This document shows, piece after piece, positions 27,901 to 34,428 of a stretch of DNA of 64,000 bases. The notes beneath the pieces are model-generated. The model had not been told where the DNA came from. It did no database searches and was given only the letters and a program-made list of their open reading frames with translations. Positions within the stretch are counted from its first letter, which is position 1. Each line of letters begins with the position of its first letter. A program made the translations under genes and the position numbers. The DNA lies in contig JAIXQP010000025.1 in NCBI GenBank assembly GCA_027485675.1, forward strand, positions 62,001 through 126,000. Reading direction: 5' to 3'. Source of the DNA: Terriglobales bacterium. GTDB taxonomy: Bacteria > Acidobacteriota > Terriglobia > Bryobacterales > Bryobacteraceae.

Positions 27901-30900
27901 TATACCAGGAATCCGGTGGCGGCGCGGTTCAACCAGGCATTGGCGCAAGCGGCCCTGCGCGAAGTGGAGCAACGGTTGGCGCAGGGGCCAATCCGCGTTT
28001 TGGAGATTGGCGCGGGTACGGGTAGCGCCACGGATGCGGTATTGATGGCGCTAGCGCTGCACCGGAAGGCGATTGCTGAGTATCGGTTTAGTGATGTGTC
28101 GCGATCCTTCCTCATTCGAGCGGAGCGGAAGTATGCGGAGTCGTACCCATTCTTATCGACGGCGGTCTTCGATGTGGAGAAGCCGCCGGCGGCGCAGGGA
28201 ATCGAAGTCGACGCCTATGACCTTGTGATTGCGTCGAATGTGCTGCACGCAACTTGCGACATTCGGCAGACGCTGGCGCATGTGCGTTCGGTGATGAAGC
28301 CCGGCGGCGCACTGCTGCTGAACGAGACATCGGCGGCGACGCTGTTCACGCATGTGACCTTTGGGTTCCTCGAAGGATGGTGGCGATTCCGCGATGGCGA
28401 GTTGCGGATTGCGGGCACACCGTCACTCAGCGCGGCGTCGTGGCAGCGGGCGATGCAGGAGTCCGGGTTCGTGTGGGTTTCGGGTTCGACCGCAGAGGAG
28501 TTGGCGCTGGGGCAACAGATCCTGTGTGCGACAAGAGCGGGCTCGGCGGCAGCTGCGCTTCCCTTGCGCGACACCTTGTTGCGGCTGGTGGGCGAGACTC
28601 TGAACGTCAGCCCTGGTGCGATTGATGTGCGGCGTCCATTTGCGGATTACGGTTTGGACTCGATTCTGGGAATCGAATTGACCCACAAGCTGCGGCGCGA
28701 GTTGCAGGTGGAGTTGGACGTGACGAGATTGTTCGACTTCACGACCGTGGCGCAGTTGGAGCAGTTCCTGGCGAAGTCGGTGACGAGGGTGGAAGAGCCG
28801 TCCGTCGCGCCGCCAGAGCCAAGTGGGCGGGAGCCGATTGCGATTATCGGCATGAGCGGGCGCTTTGCGAAGTCAGACAACGTGGACCAATTGTGGGGCC
28901 ATCTGGTTCAGGGGCACGACCTGGTCGAGCCGGTGACGCGCTTCTCACTGCAGCCTCACTATCAGAACGCCGCGCCGGGCACGTACTGCACGCATGGCAG
29001 CTTTTTGGATGGCGTGGACCGTTTCGACCCCGTCTTCTTTGGCATTTCGGGCTTGGAAGCGACCTACATGGATCCGCAACAGCGGCTGTTCCTGGAGGAG
29101 GCCTGGAAGGCGCTGGAAGACGCGGGCCATGCGGGCGCTGAAATGACGGGCCGGCGATGTGGCGTCTTTGTGGGGTGCAGTGCTGGCGACTATCAGGAGT
29201 TGTTCCAGGGCACGCCGCCGGGCCAGGCCTTTTGGGGGAATACCAGTTCGTTGGTGCCAGCGCGGATTGCCTACTATCTGGATTTGAAGGGGCCGGCGAT
29301 TGCGGTGGATACGGCGTGCTCCAGTTCGCTGGTTGCCGTACATTTGGCGTGTCAAAGCTTGTGGAGCGGCGAGAGCGAGATGGCGATTGCGGGGGGCGTG
29401 TTCGTCCAATGCACGCCGCGCTTCTATCTCTATGCGAATCGCGCGTCGATGCTGTCGCCGACGGGCCGTTGCGCGGCGTTTGGCGAGTCAGCGGATGGGA
29501 TCGTGCCAGGTGAGGCTGTGGCGGCCGTGGTGCTGCGGCCGCTGCGTCAGGCGCTGGCGGATGGCGACCATGTACTGGGCGTGATTGCGGCGAGCGGTGT
29601 GAACCAGGATGGCACGACGAATGGCATTACGGCGCCGAGCGCTGCGTCCCAGGAGCGGTTGATCCGGCAGTTGTATGAAGAGGCGGGGATTGATCCGGCG
29701 AGCGTCACGCTGTTTGAAGCGCATGGCACGGGTACAGTGCTCGGCGATCCGATTGAACACGCCGCTCTGGCTCGGGCGTATGCGTCCGATGGCAAGACGG
29801 GCTTTTGCGCGCTGGGTTCCATTAAGAGCAACCTGGGCCATGCGACGACGGCCGCGGGCGTGGTGGGGCTAATCAAGATCCTGCTGGCGATGCGGCATCA
29901 GCAGATACCGCCGACGCTGCATGTGGGCAAGGGCAATCCGGCGATTGATCTGCGGACGAGCCCGTTCTATTTGCCGACCGAGGCTCGGGAGTGGGCAGGG
30001 GAACGGCGGCGCGGGGCGATCAGTTCGTTCGGATTCAGTGGGACGAACGCGCATGTTGTGGTGGAGGAGGCTCCGCAGCAGTTGGGTGTCAGGCGCTCCG
30101 CGGGGCCGGCTTTGATCGTGCTGTCGGCCAGGACGGCGGGGCAACTCCGGCAATGTGCGGAGCGACTGCAGCGGCATCTGACGTCGGATACGGATCTGGG
30201 TGCGGTGGCATTTACGTTGCTGGCTGGCCGCCGGCACATGCACCATCGCTTGGCGGTGGTGGCTACAGACGCGGCAGACTTGGCGCAGCGTTTGCGGCAG
30301 TGGCTGCAAGGCGATGTAGCTTGCGCCGTAGCGACAGCGGAGCTGAACGACAAAGACTTACGGACGGAGGAGAGTCAGGTGCGAGCGGCAGAGCAGTTGG
30401 CGCGGCTGGGCGCCGACGCTGCTGCGTTGGCGGAGTGGGGCCGCTTCTATCTGGCAGGCATCGTGCCGCCGGCGGACAAGCTATTCGCGCCAGAAGAGCG
30501 CCGCCGCATTCCGTTGCCGACGTATCCGTTCGCGCAGGACCGCTACTGGGTGAAGGAGGAGGTGACCCAGGCGGTGACGCCGGTGCGGATACCGGGGCAG
30601 AAGGTGCAGTTGGCGCCGTTGGCCCCTGTAGTTAGCCGCAAGGCCGATGCGGATGGTGTCCTGCGATTGACGGGTAGCGAAGCAGCGTCGAACCTGGACG
30701 ATGCCCGCTGTGTGCTGGTGGAAGGCGCAAGCAGCATCGTGGCGGAGAGTTGTGTACTGCCGGTTGTCGGTAGCGGCGCGGGTTGCGACTTTGTGGTGGC
30801 CGATGCGGCGAAGGCGCAGGCCATGGCCAAGCGGATCGCCGAGGCTCCGCGTGTTTCCATTGTGGAGTTGAAGAAGCATATGATCCGGGGCGCGCAGCGC

Positions 30901-33900
30901 CCGGTGGGTGCGCTTCTGACGATCCCGGATGGACCGGCGCGGGCGTGGACGGGATCGTCGCGGCGGATGGCTTTGGGTGTGGACGAAGTGACAGCGGAGT
31001 TGTTCGACGATGGCGTGTTGCTGGTCACTATGCGGGACGTGCGCGGCAAGAACACATTCACCGATGCGTTGACACGGGGCCTGCATAATGCGTTGGCGGA
31101 AGTCGCGCGGAGCGCGGATTGCAAGGCCGTGGTGCTGACGGGAACGGATTCGTACTTCGCCTGCGGCGGCACGAAAGACGGTTTGGAAGTTCTGCAGCGA
31201 GGCGAGGCGAAGTTTACCGACTTTCAACCCTACCTGCTGCCGTTGCGGTGTGAGGTTCCAGTGATCGCGGCCATGCAGGGCCACGCCGTGGGCGCGGGTT
31301 GGTGCATGGGCATGTTCAGCGATCTGCCCGTGTTTTCCGCCGAAAGCGTGTACCACAGCAACTACATGTGGTTTGGATTCACTCCGGGAGCAGGCGCCAC
31401 GCTCGTGTTCCCGCATCGCTTTGGCGATGCCTTGGGACGCGAGATTCTGTTCACGGCTTGGGAATACAAGGGCCGTGAGTTGGGCGCGCGCGGCATCGCG
31501 ATGCCGGTGCTCACGCAGGCAGAGGTGCTGCCGTTTGCGCTTGCCGCGGCACACCGGTTTTGCGCTTCGGCTAGCCGGGAGCAACTGGTGGAAATGAAGT
31601 CGCGGCTGGCAGCGCCCTTGCGGGATGAGTTACCGGTTGTGCTGGAGCGTGAGCTGGATATGCATCAGCGCACGTTCGTTGGGAATGCCCGGGTGCTGGA
31701 GCGGATCAAAGAAGCGTTTCAGGCGGAGCCTGAGGTGGCCACGCCTGTGAAGGTGCAGAGTCCGCCAGCGGCGGAACTGCGCTCGGCGTTGGTGGCGACG
31801 CTGGCGGAGGAGCTTATGATCCCGGCGGCGGAGATTCGCGACGGTTCGGGCTTCCTGGAATTGGGCTTGGATTCGATTCTGGCGGTGACCTGGATTCGCA
31901 GGATTAACGCATTGTTTGGCGTAGAGCTTCCGGCGACGGCCGTGTATGCCCATCCGACGGTGGGCGCGTTGGTGCAGCATGTGGCGCAGTTGCAGCCAAG
32001 CGTGGAGACACCGGTCGCTCCCGCCGCTGCGCCGCCTCCGCCGGTTCGCCGGAGCGCGATTGCGATTATCGGGGCGTCGGCACGGTTCCCCCAGGCTGCA
32101 GATTTGGCCGAGTTCTGGCGCAACATTCGCGACGGGCGGGATTGCATTTCGGAAGTCCCGGGGGACCGCTGGAACATTCAAGAGCACTACGATCCGGACC
32201 CACAAGCGCCGGACATGAGCTACAGCAAGTGGATGGGAAGTATCGACGGCATTGACCGCTTTGATGCCGCGTTCTTCAATATCACGGCGATGGAAGCCGA
32301 GTTGATGGACCCACAGCAGCGGCTGTTCCTACAGCATGCGTGGCACGCCATTGAAGATGCAGGGATCAATCCGACCAAACTGGCGGGCAGTCAATGTGGC
32401 ATATTCACGGCGGCAGGCGATAGCGGCTACAGCGAATTGATCTCGGACCGGAATGCGTATAGCTTGATTGGGCGTTCGGGTTCTATTCTTGCCGCACGGT
32501 TGGCGTACCACTTGGATCTCCGGGGGCCGTCGCTTTCGATTGATACTGCCTGCTCCAGTTCGCTGGTTGCGGTGGCGCAGGCTTGCAGCAGTTTGCTGGC
32601 GGGCGATACAGATTTGGCGATTGCGGGCGGCGTCTCTGTGTTGCTGGGCCCGGAGATGCATATTGATACCTCCAAGGTAAGCATGCTGTCCAAAGACGGA
32701 CGTTGTTATAGCTTTGACGCTCGCGCCAATGGGTTCGTGCCGGGCGAAGGGATTGGCGTAGTTGTACTGAAGCGTCTAGAGGATGCCGAGCGCGATGGCG
32801 ATCCGATCCGATCGGTGATCTGCGGTTGGGGTCTGAACCAGGACGGAAGAACCAACGGGATTACGGCGCCGAACCCGGAGGCCCAGACAAGGCTGATGCG
32901 GAGTGTGTATCAGCGCTTTGCGATTGACCCGAAGTCAATTGGGTTAGTGGAGGCGCATGGCACGGGTACGCCGCTAGGCGATCCGATCGAGATTGAGGGC
33001 TTGGCCGGCGCATTTGGGAATGGCCCTGCGTGGTGCGCGGTTGGATCGGTGAAGAGCAATATTGGCCATACGCTGGCAGCGGCGGGCGTGGCTGGATTGT
33101 TAAAGGCGATGCTGGCGATTGAGCATTGCGAATTGCCGCCAACGATTCACTTTGAAGAAGCGAATCCGCACTTGCCGTTGCGGGGCACACCGTTTCGGAT
33201 CAACGACCGGTTGCGGCCTTGGTCGAGTAATGATCGCCGGCGGGCGGCGGTGAGTTCCTTCGGCTTTAGCGGGACGAATGCGCATGTAGTGCTGGAGGAG
33301 TACGTGGGCGCTGCGGTGAGTCCGAAACCCAGTGGAGACTTGATTCTGGCGTTGTCGGCGCGCAACGCGGAACAACTGCGCGAGTCTATCGGGCGTGTGG
33401 AAGCGTTTGTGGTGGAGCATCCGGACGTTGACCTTGCCGCGTTGGCCTGGACGCTGCAAGCCGGACGGGCGGAGTTTGCCCAACGTAAGGCGTTCCGATT
33501 CCGGACGCGGGGGGAGTTGCTGGAGCAGTTGCGGACGGGCGAGTCGAAAGCCGGATTGCATACAGCGGTGGAGCGTTGGGTGCAAGGCGAATCTATCGAT
33601 TGGCGCCAGTTCTATACGGGAGATCCGAAAGTGTCGCGCAGGATCGCCGTGCCGGGTTATCCCTTTGCAGAGGTGCGGCACTGGGTGCGTCAGCAGCGTC
33701 GGCAGGAGGCGGAGACGAGGATGCATCGTTGGATTGATCGCAATGCGTCGACGGCGGATCAACTTCGCTTTACGCGGAAGGTGCGCCGCAGTGAGACGGG
33801 GTTGCATTTGCATGGAGATTTGACGCCGGGGTGGTTCTATCCGGAGATGGCGCAAGGCGCGATGGAACTTGCGTTGGGGCGGCGGGTCCGCGGGCTTCGC

Positions 33901-34428
33901 AATCTTCTGTGGGGTGCGCCGGTATGCCTGAATCGCGAGGGTCGCGAACTGGCGTTGGAGATTGTGCGGGATGGCGATGAGTGTTTGTATCAGATTGCCG
34001 CGGATGGCGATGAGTTATCACCGTGCCAGATTGGCGAAGTGATTCTCGACGGCAACGACATGCGGCCTGACGATCTGGACGTTGCCCGGGAGCAACGCTT
34101 GCTCCAGGGACGGAACGAGTATCGCAATGGCAGTGTGACTTTGTTGCATTGGAAGCGCAGCCAAGCCGAAGAGTCTCCGTTGGATGCGGTTTGGAAGTGG
34201 GTGGCGGATAGCCATTCCGGTGATCCGCGATTCCCTTACGCTCTGCGGTCCGTTGTGTATTTCGACGCGCTGCCAGATGAGTGCTACGTGAGGATCACGG
34301 CGCCGGAGCCGGCCAATCTTGTCGCTTACGGCGCGGATGGGCGGCCGCGGTTGGCGATGACCGGCTTGACGACCGCGCGGCCTCACGAGCTAGCCGCGAT
34401 TTCGTTGGATGAGGAGGTGGCACGATGA
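15997..34428 (+). CDS. Trans-AT polyketide synthase PKS1, modules 1-6 (6143 residues)
   Basis: One uninterrupted frame starting 7 bases after the AT-ER stop; its stop overlaps the PKS2 start (ATGA). Domain order by eye: KS1-DH1-KR1-ACP1; KS2-B-ACP2; KS3-KR3-ACP3; KS4-(Ser-less ACP)-cMT-ACP4; KS5-ECH2-ACP5; KS6-DH*. Active cysteines are near residues 177, 1492, 2431, 3361, 4441 and 5519. Phosphopantetheine serines are near 1246, 2212, 3119, 4222 and 5293. No AT domain occurs, but each KS is followed by the usual trans-AT linker ending in YPF and an aromatic. The protein ends without an ACP after a degenerate dehydratase fold, so module 6 must continue on PKS2. Predicted job: take malonamyl starter, build the glutarimide head (M1-M2), then add hydroxyl (M3), alpha-methyl keto (M4) and beta-branch (M5). 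Module entries give details. Confidence 0.95.
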   Translation: MGSTKSTSPVAIVGVAVRLPKSDTLDEFWGHLAAGRSLISQVPARRWNAAALYGNPNSGHKTNSIWGGFLEDADAFDADFFQVSPREASWMDPQQRFALEMAWSALEDAGYRASALAGSRTGVYMGVCHWDYAELLEKNLAHVDAYLPTGIAFSVIANRVSHFFDFRGPSITNDTACAASLVSVYEAVRALQNGECDQALAGGVNLIWSPNHFVAFSKSGMLSRDGRSKAFDARADGYVRGEGGAMLLLKPLEAAERDGDPIYAVIRGIGTNHGGRTSSLTVTNPKAQAALIADVYREAGVSADAVSYIEAHGPGTPLGDPIEIAGLKEAFRGAAGGRCAIGSVKTNVGHLEGAAGVTGMVKVLAAMRYGALPPNVDFQSLNPVIDLAGTPFEIQATLKPWPMPRIAGVSSFGFGGTNAHVLLEGYAANLSGSTAARVMVPLSAKAPARLRAYAERLARFLETTAVSLPDLAFTLQTGREPMPARVAFVVTTRDELLGQLRAYAGGAAVTAEDELATRWASGEGVAWPAIPGARRIHAPSYPFDRKRFWMDESLGAKDADAVLHPLLQRNVSELEGQRFRSQWRGGEFFWADHRVNGTQVLPGVAVFEMLRAARGSTTLQVSNVVWTRPVTASSPEVELRLRQAANGEIGFELQNGGVAHVQGTVSEQPGVGATLDVAALQTQAQAMNVAECYERLQSSGLQLGPDYRGIAALYRGNGFVLAKLRLARHLYVTLESCPLHPILLDSAVQAWISLDTENHTAPGVPFACKTFTSHGPMEASMWAYVRRHGDSAMRFDIDICTAKGEVRASFRDLSLRIKAESTAATVFGSGEWVEAAGVPTGSLAEVLTLPRANGRADVVARQWFGLVHGRIQDWLRAGLKERRSLLVVTPGDTPRYLTAPLAALLKTAAMENPKLTGSVVRTDGSFDDERRFAGGGREVRIMADGRRLEWRAVEIPAPAPKPLQFDSDGVYWITGGHGGLGLHFAERLAKLGAKRIVLSNRSKANRAILGATVYDAPCDVSNAEDVQRVVAWIQSNVGPLRGVVHAAGVLRDGYLLSKPSTDVDAVFAPKVSGAWNLIEATRHLPLQFRLFCSSIAGVFGNAGQADYAAANAFLNALAEESQLATAVAWPLWADGGMQVDMASREALRRRFGTLALPLDEGLAAFERFLSADRALYSIYYGDRQRITDLLTPPPATAPVPAAIGPGGAELLEKTLHHLKTLLSESIRRDASEIRSNRKLEEYGLDSIVIVEMTNRLEEALGPLSKTLFFEHVDLDGVAGALLEDHRDALATLLGAAPAAPPVEAVPSVTLAPPEPVDERHDVAIVGMSLRVAKAADQTAFWEMLSRGIHGFEPYPESRWNHAALLHPERDVPGKSVVKTGAFLDDMDCFDPRYFRISQREAELMSPEVRLFLEASVEAFEDAGYSRETLQQRYGGDVAVITGSMTNEYDYYGFQNMLVRGTAASGSYTGTLPNMVSYFYGFTGPSYFLDTMCSGAATCVHEAVHMLRSGRTRMALAGGVNLLLHPHKLIAASQEHFTTKTAEVIRGYGLGADGTILGEGVGALVLKTLADAERDGDHIYAVIRGTAVSNAGVRNGFTVPNPKQQAAAIEAAIADAGVDPRTITYVEGHGSGTELGDPIEIKALTQAYRKHTADSQFCAIGTVKSNVAHLLGAAALPGIVKVALQMRHGQLAPSLHAQTLNPKIPFESTPFYVQRELSAWPRLRDASGQELPRRAGLTSIGAGGMNAHLILEEYCSGPRVVAAAGPNLFVFSAMTATTLPVVVERFCSYLTDQPLADVAYTLQIGKNELPCRLAVVATSRAELLTALRQFLRGETAGPWRYTRNILDSDVKASAAEISQAIQQRRLDTLATLWTQGVAISWGLLHQDRAPMRVSLPAYPFERVRCWYPEFADAPSVVDPLGSRWKLHPLVGRNESDAHGLRYSTAMHWGELLDYTFTQGQAIHLLPTAVLEALGAVARIAGLPEPGSIVLRAPVSNGVTSLLYRVDGQRITMEADGRLVAEAQVTAGQSSGAANVNLKEFRRGAQMLDREAIYAKLGAGGFQFQPYLQVVETAWLRGDGAVLCHVPMDARQQNHYKRGTLLRAPLLGAAWQALLLVSADAEITDAASMSVDGADATYVLFDGASLQFLDDAGRVQAAVEGVQLAGAVKVELPKATTNDDAVDAVIREIAASILKFAPEQLDMRASLYEYGFDSISLTRFATAINERFGSAITPATFFACENLAALRQYVGGAPAVRPSPVATKRAADGVAIVGMSARLPGSASADEFFDHLLQAQDLVGTFPYERYTGAYRKRLESAAFPKCGGFLTDIDRFDAAFFKVSPAEAERMDPQHRLLLESAWNAIADAGYHPDELPKDLGVFVGITGHDYASLLQAHGVEQDGYAATGNSLAMAANRISHFLNVHGPSQSVDTACSSSLVALLRAAEAIRAGQCRAALVGGVNLTLSAEGFEGPHRAGMLSPDGRSRPFSKVANGYVRGEGVVVLVVKRLADAESDGDRILGVLIGGAENHGGRAGSLTAPNPNAQAELVLRAMQGIDPQSIGYMEAHGTGTNLGDPVEMNGLRLAYSRLCGGMARTPWIGLGSVKSNIGHLEAAAGLAGVVKVLLAMRAGELPPTLHCDEVNPYVDLQDCPFYLVRSRQKWERHGEYPRRAGVSSFGFGGTNAHVVLEEYPAVGAARRQRLPKRVFAGPRYWIPSAKPVTQQQAMLWAPRWREQPISAGAKRAKRVILACSVSLPPIAGARVVDCSGTYEEAASRLLSLLQECLVETNLLLQVVTPLDSVYGGLAAMLETFRLENPACAVQLVSTDDVSQIVAETGEERVRYRHGRRFVRTWEELSPKAGDWPPGASILITGGTGALGRLIAADLTRNVPGMRLVLTGQAERHEHRLDCGDGEAVRRFVRAQGPFHAVIHCAGIHRDSGIARKSDAELRAVLRPKVDGTAALLEVCEELGVERLVLFSSLGGAFGNAGQVDYAAANGYMDALASLHTGPTKVVSIGWPYWREGGMSVDARGERALLERMGQRPLEAEAGLAALRAAVGSGERYVAVVAGDEERIRAFFGRSEDSSLVDATVENLRGVFGRLTGTPPRQIEADEPLDRYGIDSLLITQLNRELSGVTGDLPKTLFFEHRTLRAVAERMVQDHAEACRAWTGAKSGAPKAAPVVLGETPRVVQNEAIAIIGISGRYAGAEDLEEFWRALVEGRDLVREIPPERWDLKGFFEEDPGLAVESGKSYSKWGGFIEGFADFDPLFFRLAPRDAAAMDPQERLFLLACWHACEDAGYTRARLGSSVGVFAGITKTGYALHGPFRTPTGGMVRPTTSFSSAANRVSHLFNFSGPSMPVDTMCSSSLAAIHEACRHLLAGECEVALAGGVNLYLHPSNYVELCASRMLSPDGRCRSFGAGANGFVPGEGVGCVVLKPLSKAVADGDRIHAVIRGSAVNHGGQTNGYTVPNPAAQRDVIRLSLERAGLSADAVTYVEAHGTGTELGDPIEIAGLAQAFGRGGQCAIGSVKSNMGHAEAAAGIAGLTKVLLQMRHQIIVPTLHADELNPNLKLAGTPFTLQRCLAEWRPSASTGTRIAGVSSFGAGGSNAHIIVEEWPTRATTHDGRRVPILLSAKDPDALRRMAERLLRFLDAPGCIDFADIVKEELAAILGVPATELDTDEGFESYQVGLAERVELRHALENRLQVSLPAGVFLDLASISEVVQELRRDVTAPPSTVALQDIAYTLLVGREPMEERLALEASTVAELVEGLQSWLDGKNQQTYAGRAGEHREVFRLLAADASFQTTMRRWAEDGQASKLLELWAKGLDIDWTPLARGLCGDAGIVSLPGYPFRGERYWISQVPVSNSLADQQQVLEKRIAQVLRGQLEGIRVAPEYERWLNAAKQLLAAYPEVAGDGWVEWATLEREPALQAQTALAEATLRALPAILSGKRKATEVMFPGGKAQLVEEVYTRNPVAARFNQALAQAALREVEQRLAQGPIRVLEIGAGTGSATDAVLMALALHRKAIAEYRFSDVSRSFLIRAERKYAESYPFLSTAVFDVEKPPAAQGIEVDAYDLVIASNVLHATCDIRQTLAHVRSVMKPGGALLLNETSAATLFTHVTFGFLEGWWRFRDGELRIAGTPSLSAASWQRAMQESGFVWVSGSTAEELALGQQILCATRAGSAAAALPLRDTLLRLVGETLNVSPGAIDVRRPFADYGLDSILGIELTHKLRRELQVELDVTRLFDFTTVAQLEQFLAKSVTRVEEPSVAPPEPSGREPIAIIGMSGRFAKSDNVDQLWGHLVQGHDLVEPVTRFSLQPHYQNAAPGTYCTHGSFLDGVDRFDPVFFGISGLEATYMDPQQRLFLEEAWKALEDAGHAGAEMTGRRCGVFVGCSAGDYQELFQGTPPGQAFWGNTSSLVPARIAYYLDLKGPAIAVDTACSSSLVAVHLACQSLWSGESEMAIAGGVFVQCTPRFYLYANRASMLSPTGRCAAFGESADGIVPGEAVAAVVLRPLRQALADGDHVLGVIAASGVNQDGTTNGITAPSAASQERLIRQLYEEAGIDPASVTLFEAHGTGTVLGDPIEHAALARAYASDGKTGFCALGSIKSNLGHATTAAGVVGLIKILLAMRHQQIPPTLHVGKGNPAIDLRTSPFYLPTEAREWAGERRRGAISSFGFSGTNAHVVVEEAPQQLGVRRSAGPALIVLSARTAGQLRQCAERLQRHLTSDTDLGAVAFTLLAGRRHMHHRLAVVATDAADLAQRLRQWLQGDVACAVATAELNDKDLRTEESQVRAAEQLARLGADAAALAEWGRFYLAGIVPPADKLFAPEERRRIPLPTYPFAQDRYWVKEEVTQAVTPVRIPGQKVQLAPLAPVVSRKADADGVLRLTGSEAASNLDDARCVLVEGASSIVAESCVLPVVGSGAGCDFVVADAAKAQAMAKRIAEAPRVSIVELKKHMIRGAQRPVGALLTIPDGPARAWTGSSRRMALGVDEVTAELFDDGVLLVTMRDVRGKNTFTDALTRGLHNALAEVARSADCKAVVLTGTDSYFACGGTKDGLEVLQRGEAKFTDFQPYLLPLRCEVPVIAAMQGHAVGAGWCMGMFSDLPVFSAESVYHSNYMWFGFTPGAGATLVFPHRFGDALGREILFTAWEYKGRELGARGIAMPVLTQAEVLPFALAAAHRFCASASREQLVEMKSRLAAPLRDELPVVLERELDMHQRTFVGNARVLERIKEAFQAEPEVATPVKVQSPPAAELRSALVATLAEELMIPAAEIRDGSGFLELGLDSILAVTWIRRINALFGVELPATAVYAHPTVGALVQHVAQLQPSVETPVAPAAAPPPPVRRSAIAIIGASARFPQAADLAEFWRNIRDGRDCISEVPGDRWNIQEHYDPDPQAPDMSYSKWMGSIDGIDRFDAAFFNITAMEAELMDPQQRLFLQHAWHAIEDAGINPTKLAGSQCGIFTAAGDSGYSELISDRNAYSLIGRSGSILAARLAYHLDLRGPSLSIDTACSSSLVAVAQACSSLLAGDTDLAIAGGVSVLLGPEMHIDTSKVSMLSKDGRCYSFDARANGFVPGEGIGVVVLKRLEDAERDGDPIRSVICGWGLNQDGRTNGITAPNPEAQTRLMRSVYQRFAIDPKSIGLVEAHGTGTPLGDPIEIEGLAGAFGNGPAWCAVGSVKSNIGHTLAAAGVAGLLKAMLAIEHCELPPTIHFEEANPHLPLRGTPFRINDRLRPWSSNDRRRAAVSSFGFSGTNAHVVLEEYVGAAVSPKPSGDLILALSARNAEQLRESIGRVEAFVVEHPDVDLAALAWTLQAGRAEFAQRKAFRFRTRGELLEQLRTGESKAGLHTAVERWVQGESIDWRQFYTGDPKVSRRIAVPGYPFAEVRHWVRQQRRQEAETRMHRWIDRNASTADQLRFTRKVRRSETGLHLHGDLTPGWFYPEMAQGAMELALGRRVRGLRNLLWGAPVCLNREGRELALEIVRDGDECLYQIAADGDELSPCQIGEVILDGNDMRPDDLDVAREQRLLQGRNEYRNGSVTLLHWKRSQAEESPLDAVWKWVADSHSGDPRFPYALRSVVYFDALPDECYVRITAPEPANLVAYGADGRPRLAMTGLTTARPHELAAISLDEEVAR
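16024..19900 (+). other. PKS1 module 1: KS-DH-KR-ACP
   Basis: KS1 (residues about 10-425) has Cys177 in DTACAASL, instead of the usual DTACSSSL, and a HGPGT in place of HGTGT; both catalytic His remain. DH1 (about 562-817) keeps His593 in DHRVNGTQVLPG and Asp in LHPILLDSAVQ. KR1 (about 950-1190) has GGHGGLG, FCSSIAG and GQADYAAANA; the VLRDG motif keeps the Asp typical of B-type ketoreductases. ACP1 has Ser1246. Expected: extend malonamyl-ACP once and leave an alpha,beta-enoyl thioester, the acceptor needed by module 2. The unusual KS1 active site fits an unusual starter. Confidence 0.85.
19948..22740 (+). other. PKS1 module 2: KS-B-ACP branching module
   Basis: KS2 (about 1322-1753) has Cys1492 in LDTMCSGAATC and an odd KSNVAHLLGAA in place of KSNIGHxEAAAG. 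Between the linker and ACP2 (Ser2212) lies a dehydratase-fold domain (about 1925-2167, beginning LHPLVGRNE) with no HxxxGxxxxP His (the equivalent run is YTFTQGQAIHLLP) and no catalytic Asp motif. A KS, a dead DH-like B domain and an ACP are the known branching unit (rhizoxin; glutarimide clusters), where malonyl-ACP adds to the beta-carbon of the enoyl chain. With a primary amide on the chain, lactam closure gives the glutarimide ring. Confidence 0.8.
22795..25490 (+). other. PKS1 module 3: KS-KR-ACP
   Basis: KS3 (about 2268-2687) is canonical (Cys2431 in DTACSSSL). No DH. The KR (structural plus catalytic parts, about 2722-3072) has GGTGALG, FSSLGG and GQVDYAAANG, with HRD in the stereo-loop position, keeping the Asp that suggests a B-type enzyme. 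ACP3 carries Ser3119 in YGIDSLL. Expected product: a beta-hydroxy group. Confidence 0.88.
25561..28800 (+). other. PKS1 module 4: KS-(degenerate ACP)-C-methyltransferase-ACP
   Basis: KS4 (about 3191-3610; Cys3361 in DTMCSSSL). Directly after it, in the middle of the usual linker, lies an ACP-like segment (about 3658-3732: KEELAAILGVPATELDT, then a helix VELRHALENRLQVSLP) in which the attachment Ser is replaced (QVGLAE; Leu3688 where Ser is expected). Then a SAM-dependent C-methyltransferase (about 3869-4183; VLEIGAGTGS, NVLHAT) and ACP4 (Ser4222). No KR, so the expected product is an alpha-methyl beta-keto thioester. Confidence 0.83.
28834..32020 (+). other. PKS1 module 5: KS-ECH2-ACP, beta-branching module
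   Basis: KS5 (about 4280-4690; Cys4441) and its linker are followed by some 200 residues of unassigned sequence and then a crotonase-fold domain (about 4999-5241; SYFACGGTKDGL, QGHAVGAGWCMGMFSD, YMWFGFTPGAGAT), very like PksI-type decarboxylating ECH2 enzymes. ACP5 has Ser5293 in LGLDSILAVTW with Trp exactly six residues after the Ser, the marker of ACPs recognised by beta-branching enzymes. With HMGS, ECH1, a donor ACP and a decarboxylating KS also encoded here, this is the branch site. Confidence 0.9.

Noticed and set aside
33700-34425. C-terminal region of PKS1 as an active dehydratase
   Set aside because: It has a DH-like strand pattern, but no HxxxGxxxxP and no Asp motif; treated as an inactive DH*.
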